Assembly (NCBI RefSeq): GCF_963668165.1
Contig: NZ_OY764211.1
Span: 1 to 64,000, forward strand
From: Marispirochaeta sp.
GTDB lineage: Bacteria > Spirochaetota > Spirochaetia > JC444 > Marispirochaetaceae
Direction: 5' to 3'
DNA length: 64,000 nt
In this document: positions 26,363 to 35,090 of the stretch, one piece after another
Position numbering within the stretch: the stretch's first letter is position 1
Layout of the letters: every line of letters starts with the position of its first letter
Position numbers and translations under genes: made by a program
The notes under the pieces: generated by a model
Told to the model about the DNA's origin: nothing
What the model saw: only the letters and a program-made list of their open reading frames with translations
The model's database searches: none

Positions 26363-26960
26363 GGATCCTCATTAGTTGTTCTGTCTCTTTATCAGCAGTA
26401 GTTTTCTGGTGTTTATTCAACCTTAGCTTCATCTTGAATCTAATGATAGATTGGCGAACTTTGGTTTTTGAGTCGACATACGAGTATCCAATACTCCAGT
26501 AGAATATTGAACCCTTTTCTATTAGTTGCCAGTCTTTATCGGGAACTTCTTCAAAATCAAACTCAACAATCTCTTCGAGTTCATCAGGATTAGTTTGATC
26601 CAATATTCTGGCTACAAAGGTTTCTGCTTCCTTATTGACGGAGACAACGGTACCTTCCCATTTCTGTAGGGCGACTAAGCTGTTCTCTTGGAATTTTATT
26701 AGATGATTGTTGTCAGTAATATTTGCTGTATCTTCACTTACATCCTGCTGTTCACGCTTTGTCTTCGGAGCTAACATGAGTCTATCTTTCTCAATAATTT
26801 CTTGCTCTGAAGCTTCTCCTAAAGTCTGATCGTTGGGGGAAGGAGGAATCCATTCAGATTCATTATGACTGCCGGGAGTTAATGGGATTATAGTTTTACG
26901 ATCAAAAAGATCGGGGGCGATCGAAGGGTCATCAACAGTTATTTCTAGTTCACTAAGCAT
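26328..26960 (-). CDS. Unknown protein, middle gene of the MBL operon
   Basis: 210 residues from the ATG at 26960, with AAGGAGACGATT upstream; a longer TTG start at 26975 would lie in that ribosome site. The N-terminal half is polar and disordered-looking (HNESEWIPPSPNDQTLGEAS). The C-terminal half is a compact beta-rich region (LQKWEGTVVSVNKEAETFVARIL... DWQLIEKGSIFYWSIGYSY) that looks like a small beta-barrel/OB-like module ending in basic RFKMKLRLNKHQK. No family recognised. It overlaps its upstream neighbour by eight bases (ATGCTTAG) and the MBL gene by 35, so translation is coupled. Confidence 0.65.
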   Translation of the reverse strand: MLSELEITVDDPSIAPDLFDRKTIIPLTPGSHNESEWIPPSPNDQTLGEASEQEIIEKDRLMLAPKTKREQQDVSEDTANITDNNHLIKFQENSLVALQKWEGTVVSVNKEAETFVARILDQTNPDELEEIVEFDFEEVPDKDWQLIEKGSIFYWSIGYSYVDSKTKVRQSIIRFKMKLRLNKHQKTTADKETEQLMRILDIASKRSQKR

Positions 26961-27621
26961 AATCGTCTCCTTCAATTATATCTATCGGTAAATTAGAGGA
27001 CAATCTCATGCAAGCATCCCATTTAGAAGAAATGACATCAAGAATTTTTCTAGGATCGTGGTTATTTTCATCTTTAAGCCATAAATCATTATTAATACTG
27101 ATGAATATTCCTGTATTCGGAACTCTAGTCATTGATGGTTCTATTCGGATATTCATTGTATGGTAAAAATCTTCATAATCATAATGTTGATTAAATCTTA
27201 GACTGTTTATGTCTGGCTCAGTTGTTAATTTAGATAGGAAACTATAATTTACTAAATTTTGGAATGTAGTTCTGACATATTCTCTGTCAAATAAATCAAT
27301 GTGCATATCAAAATTAATCCCTGCACGATTGACTGGGATTGTATCAAAATAAGAAAAAAGTCCAAAAACAAAATCCCTGAGCAATTCAAAAGCACTCTCA
27401 TCAATAGTTTGGGCAATTAACTTAGTCCGAGTAACTTTTATATTAAGCCAGCTGTATACGAAATCAGTGATTTCTGGATGTATAATATTCACTTTTTCAT
27501 CAGATTCATCAAAATCTAGTAATCCGAGTTGCTTCAACCATCTTGGCTGGAATACTGTTGGATTGAAATCACTTGCAAATACAATTGAATGCCCTTTAAC
27601 CTTCATCGCATGTCTAGGCAT
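26953..27621 (-). CDS. Unknown protein, first gene of the MBL operon
   Basis: 222 residues. It begins MPRHAMKVKGHSIVFASDFN and has a PTVFQPRWLKQLGLLDF stretch, a central VNRAGINFDMHIDLFD, and NTGIFISINNDLWL near the C-terminus. Mixed alpha/beta, soluble, no catalytic motif I can name. The end (IEGDDYA) overlaps the next gene. No promoter was certain; AT-rich DNA with TATAAT-like strings lies at 27690-27720. Presumably the recognition or regulatory partner of the operon, but that is inference. Confidence 0.65.
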   Translation of the reverse strand: MPRHAMKVKGHSIVFASDFNPTVFQPRWLKQLGLLDFDESDEKVNIIHPEITDFVYSWLNIKVTRTKLIAQTIDESAFELLRDFVFGLFSYFDTIPVNRAGINFDMHIDLFDREYVRTTFQNLVNYSFLSKLTTEPDINSLRFNQHYDYEDFYHTMNIRIEPSMTRVPNTGIFISINNDLWLKDENNHDPRKILDVISSKWDACMRLSSNLPIDIIEGDDYA

Positions 27622-27810
27622 AAATAATTCCCTCGACGATTACTATCATACAGTTAAACCCTAAAGTCTTTTAGAAAAGATAGCAAGTACTAAAGATATA
27701 ATACTATATATGGCGATATAGAAATCTATATGGTTCCAGATATGGTGTGTTACAGAAATAATAACCTATATTATACCAGAATTTGTGCAATGTAACCAGA
27801 AATTCCATTA
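27622..27810. promoter_or_regulatory. Gap between the 3-gene operon and the integrase gene
   Basis: 189 AT-rich bases with many overlapping TATAAT-like strings (for example TATAATACTATATATGG at 27699). It probably holds the promoter of the leftward operon. No gene, hairpin terminator or tRNA fragment seen. Confidence 0.35.
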
Positions 27811-28983
27811 TTATCCCCATAATTTATCTATTTTCTCCCAAACCCCAGCTGGAATTCTTTCGATAAGCTGCTGGTCAGAAGGATGGTCGTACCGTTGCGT
27901 CATAGCGTTGGTACGGTGCCCCATGAGACACTGGACCTCCTTCCGGTCGAGTAGTTGCAGCGCATAAGTGTTAAAGCTATGGCGGAGGTTGTAGGGGGTC
28001 CTCTCTCTCCGGTCGAGCCCGGCTCGTTCACAGCTGGCCTTGAAGTGCTTATTTGCACTTTCAGCGGATATCCCGCCGTCGGCTGCCTTCGGGGTGAAGA
28101 TCAGGTCCTCCGGATCAGTGTTCTCAGTCGTAGCTTCATGGAGAAGTAGGATTTCTTCTGCGCGGCGGGGGAGGGCGACAGCTTTGGAGTATCCGGTTTT
28201 TGTTCCTTTTACCCGCTTCTTTGTCCCGGGGTCGATCTTGTGGGTGATCGCAAGTCCATGCAGAGACCGACTCCACTTCCCCCAGGTAAGAGCGCCAACC
28301 TCCTGGGGACGGAGACCGCAGGAGCCCATCACCATGAAATAAGCGGCCCATTCGAGAGTCTGCCAGATCTGCACCATCTCATCGAGTGCTGGCGGGAAAA
28401 GCTTCCGCAATTCCTCCGGGGAGAATACCTCCTGTTCTGTCTCCTCAGTATCTTTGAACCATACAATCCCCTGGGTGGGATCTCGCTCGATCAGTCCCTG
28501 GGCAACAGCCTCCTTCATTACATGGCGCAGGGAGATCAGGACTTTGTTTTTCGCATCGGCCATCAGTGGCCGTCGGTATCGCTTTGACTTGAGATCAATC
28601 AGGTAATCGTCAATATCCCGCTGGGTGATCGCGGAGAGCATGAGATTCCCAAACTCCGGCAGGATATAGTTGTCGAGGTCACCCCGCATCTTTTTCAGGT
28701 GGTTAACCGTGAAAGTTTTTCCTTTCGCCTTCATCCGTCTGAGCCAGGGGCATTTCCCGGGGATGTAGAATCTGTCTGCAAATTCCGCAAGAGTTTGTTG
28801 CTCTGTCGGAACGATGGATATTTCATAATTTGCGGCCCAGCGTTCGGCCTCTTTCAGATCGGTGGTTCCAGTGGAGATCCACTTGCCAGGCATAGCCCGG
28901 AAAGTTGCATAGTAGATATCCCCGCTCTTTGTCTTTCTGGTTTTGAAGCGGTATGGTTTTCCGCTCCCTCGTCTTCTCGGCAT
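27811..28983 (-). CDS. Phage-type tyrosine integrase of a tRNA-linked island
   Basis: 390 residues from the ATG at 28983, chosen because AAGGGGGAGATT precedes it; a longer frame to 29064 lacks a site. AP2-like arm-binding N-terminus (YRFKTRKTKSGDIYYATFRAMPGKW), core-binding domain about 60-160, catalytic Arg in MGSCGLRPQEVGAL, Lys region KTGYSKAVALP, YNLRHSFNTYALQ (HxxR box), MGHRTNAMTQRYDHP with the nucleophilic Tyr. All key residues are present. The gene points away from the tRNA-Thr at 29171-29242, the usual arrangement at an island's integrase-proximal end. Confidence 0.92.
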   Translation of the reverse strand: MPRRRGSGKPYRFKTRKTKSGDIYYATFRAMPGKWISTGTTDLKEAERWAANYEISIVPTEQQTLAEFADRFYIPGKCPWLRRMKAKGKTFTVNHLKKMRGDLDNYILPEFGNLMLSAITQRDIDDYLIDLKSKRYRRPLMADAKNKVLISLRHVMKEAVAQGLIERDPTQGIVWFKDTEETEQEVFSPEELRKLFPPALDEMVQIWQTLEWAAYFMVMGSCGLRPQEVGALTWGKWSRSLHGLAITHKIDPGTKKRVKGTKTGYSKAVALPRRAEEILLLHEATTENTDPEDLIFTPKAADGGISAESANKHFKASCERAGLDRRERTPYNLRHSFNTYALQLLDRKEVQCLMGHRTNAMTQRYDHPSDQQLIERIPAGVWEKIDKLWG

Positions 28984-29138
28984 AATCTCCCCCTTATGCT
29001 TGTGTACCCAAAAACAAAAATCTCTACCTGAATAAATGGGTACAATGTACCCAAAAACGTGCATTTGATCAGCTATCAGGCAGAATCACTACCATTTCAT
29101 GGTAAACCATAAATCCTTATCTGTAAATAATTAAGCAA

Positions 29139-29166
29139 TAAAAAAGCCTCCCCGAAGGGAGGCGTT
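29139..29166 (-). terminator. Rho-independent terminator after tRNA-Thr
   Basis: On the minus strand GCCTCCC, TTCG, GGGAGGC is followed by TTTTTTATT. It lies just 3' of the tRNA. Confidence 0.85.
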
Positions 29167-29170
29167 GACG

Positions 29171-29242
29171 AGCCAGAAGTCAGATTTGAACTGACGACCT
29201 ACGCTTTACGAGAGCGTTGCTCTACCCCTGAGCTATTCTGGC
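29171..29242 (-). tRNA. tRNA-Thr (anticodon CGT)
   Basis: The minus strand starts GCCAGAATAGCTCAGGGGTA. Acceptor arms GCCAGAA/TTCTGGC pair, the D arm has GGGGTAGAGC, the anticodon stem ACGCT/AGCGT encloses loop CTCGTAA with anticodon CGT, and the T arm is GTCAG-TTCAAAT-CTGAC. CCA is not encoded. It is the likely integration target of the adjacent integrase island. Confidence 0.95.
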
Positions 29243-29363
29243 AATGCTGATAAGCATGTGCATTTATACCCTGACCGCGTCCTCTGTTTCAAGTGAGCCC
29301 GGGTAAAAACCGCTCAGGATTAGGACCGGTTCCTTCGATAATGGAGTATAGAGGGAGGTATCC

Positions 29364-30212
29364 ATGATTCGCGGGATTTACACCGGCGCCAGCGGCATGA
29401 TTGCCCAGATGCATAATCTTGACGCCATCTCAAACAACCTGGCAAATGTGGATTTGACGGGTTACAAAAAGGACACCCCGATACACAAGGCATTTCCCGA
29501 GCTGCTTCTGCGCCGAATGAACGACGACGGGGTGTTTAAAATTCCCCCGGGATCGGTGGATCAGGCACCGGTAATCGGTACGCTGGGAACAGGGGTTGAA
29601 TACAACGAAAGTTACACGGTCTTTTCACAGGGCGCCCTCAAACAGACGGACAACCCCTTCGATCTTGCCCTTGAAGGAAAAGGCTTCTTTTCCGTCGATA
29701 CCCCCCAGGGCGAGCGTTACACCCGCAACGGGTCCTTCCTTGTCAGCCCCGAAGGGATTCTTGTTAATAAACAGGGACTCCCTGTAATGGGAGAAAACGG
29801 AATTATCCGCCTTAAAAAGAATAACTTTGTTGTGGACCAGGAAGGCCGTATCTGGCAGAACAGCACATTTGCCGATGATCCTGAGCGCCTTGTTTCACTG
29901 GAAGAGAACGAATGGGAGAACATTGAGCTTGTGGACCGCCTCAAGCTGGTGGACTTTCCCCGGGACAGGTACCTGAAAAAACAGGGCGACAGTCTGTGGC
30001 TGAATGACCGCTTTTCCGGAGACCCCCGCCCGGCGGGTGTTGAAGACGGTCTCCAGGTGCGGCAGGGATTCCTCGAAGGCTCCAACGTGAACCCGGTGCG
30101 CGAGATGGTGCGCATGATCGAGGTCAACCGGGCCTATGAAGCAAACCAGAAGGCCATACAGGCCCATGACCAGATGACCGATCGGCTGATCAATCAGGCC
30201 GTGCGGGTGTAG
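29364..30212 (+). CDS. flgF: Flagellar rod protein FlgF (FlhO type)
   Basis: 282 residues, start set by GGAGGTATCC. The N-terminal Flg_bb_rod motif IYTGASGMIAQMHNLDAISNNLANVDLTGYKK and the C-terminal VREMVRMIEVNRAYEANQKAIQAHDQMTDRLI (Flg_bbr_C) are the rod/hook-family ends. The central region (SQGALKQTDNPFDLALEGKGFFSVDTPQGERYTRNGSF) is of the FlgF/FlgG kind. It is the first gene of the rod operon, 13 bases before flgG, and corresponds to flhO in Borrelia naming. The product forms the proximal or distal rod of the periplasmic flagellum. Confidence 0.9.
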   Translation: MIRGIYTGASGMIAQMHNLDAISNNLANVDLTGYKKDTPIHKAFPELLLRRMNDDGVFKIPPGSVDQAPVIGTLGTGVEYNESYTVFSQGALKQTDNPFDLALEGKGFFSVDTPQGERYTRNGSFLVSPEGILVNKQGLPVMGENGIIRLKKNNFVVDQEGRIWQNSTFADDPERLVSLEENEWENIELVDRLKLVDFPRDRYLKKQGDSLWLNDRFSGDPRPAGVEDGLQVRQGFLEGSNVNPVREMVRMIEVNRAYEANQKAIQAHDQMTDRLINQAVRV

Positions 30213-30225
30213 GAGGTAAATCAGT

Positions 30226-31020
30226 ATGATGCGTTCATTGTGGACAGCCGCGTCGGGAATGACGGGGCAGCAGTTTAATATCGATACCATTTCCAATAAC
30301 CTTTCCAACGTAAATACCACGGGATTCAAAAAGAACCGGATCGATTTCGAGGACCTTCTGTACCAGACCTCCCGTATTGCCGGTACCCCGGCTACGGAGC
30401 TGACTACGGTTCCGGTTGGCGTCCAGGTAGGGCATGGAACACGGGTGGCGGCAACCCAGAAGCTCCATACCCAGGGAGCGCTGCAGGCAACGGATAATGT
30501 CTCAGACCTCGCCATCCAGGGAGAGGGCTTTTTTCGTGTGCTTCTTATCGACGGCACCTACGGATATACCCGTGACGGTTCCTTCAAGATTGATTCGGAA
30601 GGACAGTTCGTTAACTCCAACGGCTACCGTCTTATGCCGGAGGTAACCCTGCCGGAAGGCTTTGTCCGGGATAGCGTCAGCATTTCCCAGGACGGCCGGG
30701 TTACGACCAAGGTTGCCGGTTCTGACGACCCCATCGAAGTAGGGCAGCTTGAACTCTACCGATTTGTGAACCCCCCCGGGCTGCAGGCAGTGGGAGAAAA
30801 CCTCTACAAGGTCTCCAATGCCTCCGGGGACGCCATTGGCAGCCGTCCCGGCTTCGACGGTATGGGAAAAACAATCCACAAGTTTCTGGAAATGTCCAAT
30901 GTTTCAGTGGTCAAGGAGATGGTCAACATGATCGTGGCCCAGAGGGCCTACGAGCTCAACTCCAAGGCGATTCAGACCTCAGACTCCATGCTGGGCATTG
31001 CCAACAATCTGAAGCGTTAG
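30226..31020 (+). CDS. flgG: Flagellar distal rod protein FlgG (FlhP type)
   Basis: 264 residues, start after AGGAGGTAAATCAGT (ATG ATG, either possible). MRSLWTAASGMTGQQFNIDTISNNLSNVNTTGFKK and the C-terminal VVKEMVNMIVAQRAYELNSKAIQTSDSMLGIANNLKR are near-consensus FlgG ends. The central FRVLLIDGTYGYTRDGSFKIDSEGQFVNSNGY is the FlgG core. Length is normal. Second gene of the rod operon. Confidence 0.95.
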   Translation: MMRSLWTAASGMTGQQFNIDTISNNLSNVNTTGFKKNRIDFEDLLYQTSRIAGTPATELTTVPVGVQVGHGTRVAATQKLHTQGALQATDNVSDLAIQGEGFFRVLLIDGTYGYTRDGSFKIDSEGQFVNSNGYRLMPEVTLPEGFVRDSVSISQDGRVTTKVAGSDDPIEVGQLELYRFVNPPGLQAVGENLYKVSNASGDAIGSRPGFDGMGKTIHKFLEMSNVSVVKEMVNMIVAQRAYELNSKAIQTSDSMLGIANNLKR

Positions 31021-31054
31021 GTTTGATCTGAAGATTTGTAACAGGTACAGGTAG

Positions 31055-31774
31055 ATGAAGTTTTTTCGGTATTCTGCAGCCACACTTTTTTTTCTGCTGC
31101 TCGCGGCGGGAAACGGCTGGCTCCTTGGGGAAACCTTCTATCTTGCTGATCAGGTCCGGGTGGGCAGTACTGTGCGAGTCAATGAGCTCCTGCTTGTGCC
31201 CGAATCCAGCGACTTTGGCGATGCGCCTCTTCCTGTAACAACGGAGGGGCGCTTTGTGTATCTTTCTCAAAAAGGATTGTCCCGGATTGTTCCAGGCGGA
31301 ATCCCCGGGGCCCTGATCGGTGACGGAATCTGGCTGATTCCTGACAGCTTTGACGGTATGGACAGCGCTGAGCTGCATCTTTTGCTGTGGAGGATAGCAT
31401 CCACACTGGGTTCTGCTGAAAAAGAGGGCTCCTCCGGGTTTTATTTTCGTGAGGCCGATCTTCCGGCTCTCTCTTCCTCTGGGGAAATTCGGATGATCCG
31501 GAGCGGTGCCCGGCGCTTCCTTGAGGCTGAAAAGGGCAGTCTGGAACCGGTACCGGTGACATTTCTGGAAAACCAGTCTGCAGAAGCTGAACGCATACCG
31601 GCGGGTACTCGGATAACCGTCTATATCTCCCGGAAGGGACTTATTATTGAGGCGGAAGGCAGAACAAACCGCGGAGCAGCGGTTGGCGAACTGGTCCCGG
31701 TAACCCTGACAAATACCCGCCGCAGGCTCAATTGCCTGCTTACAGGCTCAGGAGAAGGGGAGGTCCGACTCTGA
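31055..31774 (+). CDS. flgA: FlgA-like P-ring assembly chaperone
   Basis: 239 residues with an N-terminal signal (RYSAATLFFLLLAAGNGWLLG). The C-terminal half (RIPAGTRITVYISRKGLIIEAEGRTNRGAAVGELVPVTL) fits the SAF/FlgA domain, which helps FlgI polymerise. The N-terminal half is divergent. It overlaps flgI by one base (TGATG), so they are coupled. Confidence 0.75.
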   Translation: MKFFRYSAATLFFLLLAAGNGWLLGETFYLADQVRVGSTVRVNELLLVPESSDFGDAPLPVTTEGRFVYLSQKGLSRIVPGGIPGALIGDGIWLIPDSFDGMDSAELHLLLWRIASTLGSAEKEGSSGFYFREADLPALSSSGEIRMIRSGARRFLEAEKGSLEPVPVTFLENQSAEAERIPAGTRITVYISRKGLIIEAEGRTNRGAAVGELVPVTLTNTRRRLNCLLTGSGEGEVRL

Positions 31775-32808
31775 TGGGAACATGCAAAACTAAACATATG
31801 CTGCTCCTTGTAGCAGCTATTCTTTTAATCACTTCTTTCGCACAAATCTCCCGTCTCCACGCTCAGGACAATGTCCGGCTGCGGGAAATTTCGGTTGTAG
31901 AAGGCTTCCGGGAAAACCAGCTTGCCGGGCTTGGTATTGTTACCGGTCTGGCAGGCAAGGGTGATTCCCAGTCCTCACCCCTTATGCGGCGTTTTCTGGC
32001 TAACATGGTCTCAAGCTTTACTGAGCAGGTAAGCGAACGTGACATCCGCAGTAAAAACAGCGCGGTGGTACTGGTAACAGCGGACTTGCCGGCGTATGTG
32101 CAGCCGGGGGAGCGGATAAGCGCCCGGGTCTCCAGTATCGGTGACGCAAAATCCCTGATCGGCGGTGTCCTGCTGCAAACCCCCTTAAAAGGTGCAGACG
32201 GAACGGTCTATGCGGTGGCTCAGGGAAGTATTCCCGGTATCAGCGGCTCCTCCAATGATACCGTTGCCTCCCTGCCGGGAGGGGCCATTATGGAACGGGG
32301 AGTAAACTCCCAGGTGAGCGAAAACGGAACTGTGAACATTCTTCTGAAGGACCCGGATTTCGGTACTGCCGCGGCAGTTACCAGGGTCATCAGAGAAAAC
32401 AGCGAGTTCGAGGTTGCCTTTGCGGATGCTGCCCGTATCAGTATTCGTATTCCCGAAGAGTACAGTGACCGAATAGTAGAGATGGTCGCTGAACTGGAGA
32501 ACCTCAGCGTTCCGCCGGCTTTTACCGACAGGGTTGTAGTAAATCCCCGAACCGGCGTAGTCGTCATGGGCAAGGACGTACGTATCGGAAAGGTCGCTGT
32601 TTCCTATCAGGGATTGAAAATCAGTGTTATGGATGACGATATCTATTCCGATAAAGAGAGCGAGAGCTTTCTGATTGGTCAGCGGCCCACAGTTGAAGAT
32701 TTTGTGGATCTTTTACGGGAAATAGGGGTTGATACCATGGGCCTGATAGAGATCCTGCAGGCTGTTGACCATGCGGGGGCACTCTACGGTAAACTGGAGG
32801 TAATGTAA
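31774..32808 (+). CDS. flgI: Flagellar P-ring protein FlgI
   Basis: 344 residues from the ATG at 31774, which shares a base with the flgA stop and has GGAGAAGGGGAGG upstream; a longer frame from 31732 is rejected. Signal peptide MLLLVAAILLITSFAQISRLHA, then VRLREISVVEGFRENQLAGLGIVTGLAGKGDS, close to the FlgI N-terminal consensus (RIKDI..[23 protein letters not shown]). Conserved RTGVVVMGKDVRIGKVAVSYQ near 270. P-ring around the rod of the periplasmic flagellum. Confidence 0.93.
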   Translation: MGTCKTKHMLLLVAAILLITSFAQISRLHAQDNVRLREISVVEGFRENQLAGLGIVTGLAGKGDSQSSPLMRRFLANMVSSFTEQVSERDIRSKNSAVVLVTADLPAYVQPGERISARVSSIGDAKSLIGGVLLQTPLKGADGTVYAVAQGSIPGISGSSNDTVASLPGGAIMERGVNSQVSENGTVNILLKDPDFGTAAAVTRVIRENSEFEVAFADAARISIRIPEEYSDRIVEMVAELENLSVPPAFTDRVVVNPRTGVVVMGKDVRIGKVAVSYQGLKISVMDDDIYSDKESESFLIGQRPTVEDFVDLLREIGVDTMGLIEILQAVDHAGALYGKLEVM

Positions 32809-32809
32809 G

Positions 32810-33121
32810 ATGGAATTGAACGCCCTGCAGATGCTCGAGAGCTACAAACCTCTGAACACGCCGAAGGCCCCCAATGGCAAGGACGATCAGGGCCTCAAGG
32901 AAGCCTGCAAGGAGTTTGAGACAATCCTGCTGGAACAGATGCTGAAAAGCATGCGTAAAACGGTAAACAAAAGCGGGCTGATACAGGGCGGTATGGCCGA
33001 GGATATCTTTGAAGATATGCTCTATGAGCAGTATGCTCGTAAAATGTCCAACTCCGCCAACCTGGGGCTCGCGGATATGCTCTACAAGCAGCTTTCACAG
33101 AAACATACACTCCCGGAGTGA
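32810..33121 (+). CDS. flgJ: FlgJ-type rod-binding protein (no muramidase domain)
   Basis: 103 residues. KEFETILLEQMLKSMRKTV and MAEDIFEDMLYEQYARKMSNSANLGLADMLYKQL are the Rod-binding (PF10135) core. The C-terminal peptidoglycan hydrolase domain of enteric FlgJ is absent, as in many non-proteobacterial forms. It begins one base after the flgI stop. Last flagellar gene of the operon. Confidence 0.88.
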   Translation: MELNALQMLESYKPLNTPKAPNGKDDQGLKEACKEFETILLEQMLKSMRKTVNKSGLIQGGMAEDIFEDMLYEQYARKMSNSANLGLADMLYKQLSQKHTLPE

Positions 33122-33233
33122 TATGTATACTTTTGTATAACAAAAAGTCATTTTCCGATGTCGATAATAAGTATAACTAACCAATTACTTGCCCTGTAAA
33201 CATTTATTACTATCAAAACTGAACAATGCTCGT

Positions 33234-33249
33234 TGGCATGAACTTTGCA
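33234..33249 (+). promoter_or_regulatory. Sigma-54 (-24/-12) promoter of the RpoS-like gene
   Basis: TGGCATG-AACT-TTGCA matches the consensus TGGCACR-N4-TTGCW with one difference and correct spacing. It ends 25 bases before the chosen start codon, leaving a leader of roughly 14 bases with a TAAGGAGAG site. Confidence 0.8.
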
Positions 33250-33274
33250 TGTATATGTCTGTAAGGAGAGTGCC

Positions 33275-34114
33275 ATGAAAGCTAGAAAGGCTACCCGGAG
33301 CGAAGACTCCCTGAAGGCCTACTTCCAGCAGATTAAAACGACACCCCTCTTGAGTTTTGAGGAAGAACTGGATTTATCACGTCGCATTATGCAGGGCGAT
33401 GAGCTTGCACGGGAAAAACTGATAAAGGCCAATCTGCGGCTGGTTGTAAAAATCGCGAAAGCCTATGCCTCAACGGATGTAAGTTTTCTCGATATTGTTC
33501 AGGAAGGAAATCTGGGGCTTATTAAAGCCGCCAGTAAATATGATTACAGGAAGAACGTACGTTTCAGCACCTACGCTGCATGGTGGATCAAGCAGTCCAT
33601 AGTACGGGCATTATCGAATAAGAAGCGGGTGATCCGCTTGCCCCATCGCAAGGAAGAGGCGCTGAAAAAAATTCAGAAGTCCTATTACACGCTTACCCAG
33701 CGTCTGCAGCAGAAACCGACGGTAGAGGATGTAGCCCGGGATGTAGGAATGACAGCCGAAGAGGTCGGTTCACTTCTGAATGCCTCAAGCAGTATCGCTT
33801 CCCTGGACAGCGAAGAAAATTTCGAATCCGGTACCCTGATGGATATGTTTGAAGACTATACCTACGATCCGGACAGCGAGCTTATTAAAAAAAGCATGCA
33901 CGAAGACACCATGCGGTTTCTTGAGCACCTGATGGAAAAGGAACGGCAAATTCTTTTGTACCGCTTCTCCTTTTACGGCGGCAAGAAATATACCCTCAAA
34001 TCCATCGGTGAACGCATGGGAATCTCTCCCGAAACGGTCCGGCAAATAGAAATGCGGGCCATCCGTAAGCTCCGGGAACACGCCGACGAGCTCAGGGAGT
34101 ACGTATACCAGTAG
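33275..34114 (+). CDS. rpoS: RpoS/RpoD-family alternative sigma factor
   Basis: 279 residues from the ATG at 33275, chosen because TAAGGAGAG precedes it and an earlier ATG at 33245 lies inside the -12 box. Region 1.2 (DSLKAYFQQIKTTPLLSFEEELDLSRRI), region 2 (LIKANLRLVVKIAKAY... DIVQEGNLGLIKAASKYD... FSTYAAWWIKQSIVRAL), region 3 (VEDVARDVGMTAEEVGSLL) and region 4 (YTLKSIGERMGISPETVRQIEMRAIRKLRE) are all present. No long region 1.1, so this is a non-primary factor. Position after flgI and before tsaD equals that of rpoS in Borrelia, which is also RpoN-driven. Confidence 0.85.
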   Translation: MKARKATRSEDSLKAYFQQIKTTPLLSFEEELDLSRRIMQGDELAREKLIKANLRLVVKIAKAYASTDVSFLDIVQEGNLGLIKAASKYDYRKNVRFSTYAAWWIKQSIVRALSNKKRVIRLPHRKEEALKKIQKSYYTLTQRLQQKPTVEDVARDVGMTAEEVGSLLNASSSIASLDSEENFESGTLMDMFEDYTYDPDSELIKKSMHEDTMRFLEHLMEKERQILLYRFSFYGGKKYTLKSIGERMGISPETVRQIEMRAIRKLREHADELREYVYQ

Positions 34115-34157
34115 GATAGATTGACCCTTACGGCTATTATTCGTACCATTGGAGGGG

Positions 34158-35090
34158 ATGAGACGATCCGGCTCCACGGCTACCCGGGGAAAATCAAAGA
34201 CATATCTAAGTTACCTGCTTCTCGGCGCGACGGCCCTGATGCTGGGGATTTCTATTGCCCTGGTGCAGGGCTGGATTGAAAAATCAGAAGCGGTAAAGGT
34301 TGTAGCTCCCGAGACTCCGCTAAAGGTTTCGACATCGGATAAGATCGCCGAACCGGCAGAACCGCCGGAACCTGCTCCAAAGCCTTCCGCTGTGATTCCA
34401 GTGCCTCCGAAAATCTATGTTGTAATAGACGATGTGGGTAACAATCTTGCCGAGCTGGAACCGTTTCTGGCTCTGCCCATGCCGATAACCTTCGCGGTTA
34501 TGCCCCAGCGGCGTTATACCCGGCAGGCGGTTGAGCGTATACAACAGGAAAAAAAGCATTATATTATGCACCAGCCGATGGAACCTGTGGGCGATGCCGA
34601 TCCCGGAGTGGGGGCCATATACACAGGGATGACCAAAACCGAAATTTATGATCTCCTGAATATGAACCTGGCTTCCATGGGCGGGGCTCCGGGTATGAAT
34701 AACCACATGGGATCCAAAGCAACCGCGGACAGTGAGACGATGCAGACGGTACTGAAATACCTGAAAGAACAGAATATGTTTTTTCTAGATTCGGTAACAA
34801 CCGGTGAAAGTGTCGCGGGACGAATCGCGGCGGAGATTTCTCTGCCGTATATAGAAAGGAACAGCATGTTTTTAGACAACAAACGGGAACGGGATTATGT
34901 TGAACGGGCCTTACGCTCGGGATTCTCTCTGGCGGAAACCAGCGGACGGGCTGTTATGATCGGCCATGTCTGGGACGAGCATCTGGCAGAACTGCTGCTG
35001 GAACTCTACCCTGAGTTCACCGATGAGGGCTTCAGCTTTGACGATATCGGATCCATGATTTACCTGGGACGGCAGGATGTGGACGAATGA
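34158..35090 (+). CDS. Divergent polysaccharide deacetylase (YibQ/DUF610)
   Basis: 310 residues. N-terminal membrane segment (YLSYLLLGATALMLGISIALVQGW, about 14-37), a Pro-rich linker (PAEPPEPAPKPSAVIPVPP) and a NodB-like domain beginning IYVVIDDVGNN, with YIMHQPMEP, GMNNHMGSKAT and FFLDSVTTGESV. The DD, HxP and NNHMGS blocks are those of the divergent polysaccharide deacetylase family, which is periplasmic and of uncertain substrate. The start is uncertain: ATG 34158 is only two bases after GGAGG. It overlaps tsaD by four bases. Confidence 0.85.
   Translation: MRRSGSTATRGKSKTYLSYLLLGATALMLGISIALVQGWIEKSEAVKVVAPETPLKVSTSDKIAEPAEPPEPAPKPSAVIPVPPKIYVVIDDVGNNLAELEPFLALPMPITFAVMPQRRYTRQAVERIQQEKKHYIMHQPMEPVGDADPGVGAIYTGMTKTEIYDLLNMNLASMGGAPGMNNHMGSKATADSETMQTVLKYLKEQNMFFLDSVTTGESVAGRIAAEISLPYIERNSMFLDNKRERDYVERALRSGFSLAETSGRAVMIGHVWDEHLAELLLELYPEFTDEGFSFDDIGSMIYLGRQDVDE

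Noticed and set aside
29171..29242. A second att copy of the tRNA-Thr 3' end inside the window
   Set aside because: Reading left through the island I found no repeat of the tRNA 3' half; a computed search is needed.
29300..29363. Possible sigma-28-type promoter (TAAA ... GACCGG) before flgF
   Set aside because: The -10 half does not match GCCGATAA and the spacing is off.
34149..34157. Upstream TTG start for the deacetylase
   Set aside because: No ribosome site precedes it; it overlaps the GGAGG that could serve the later start.
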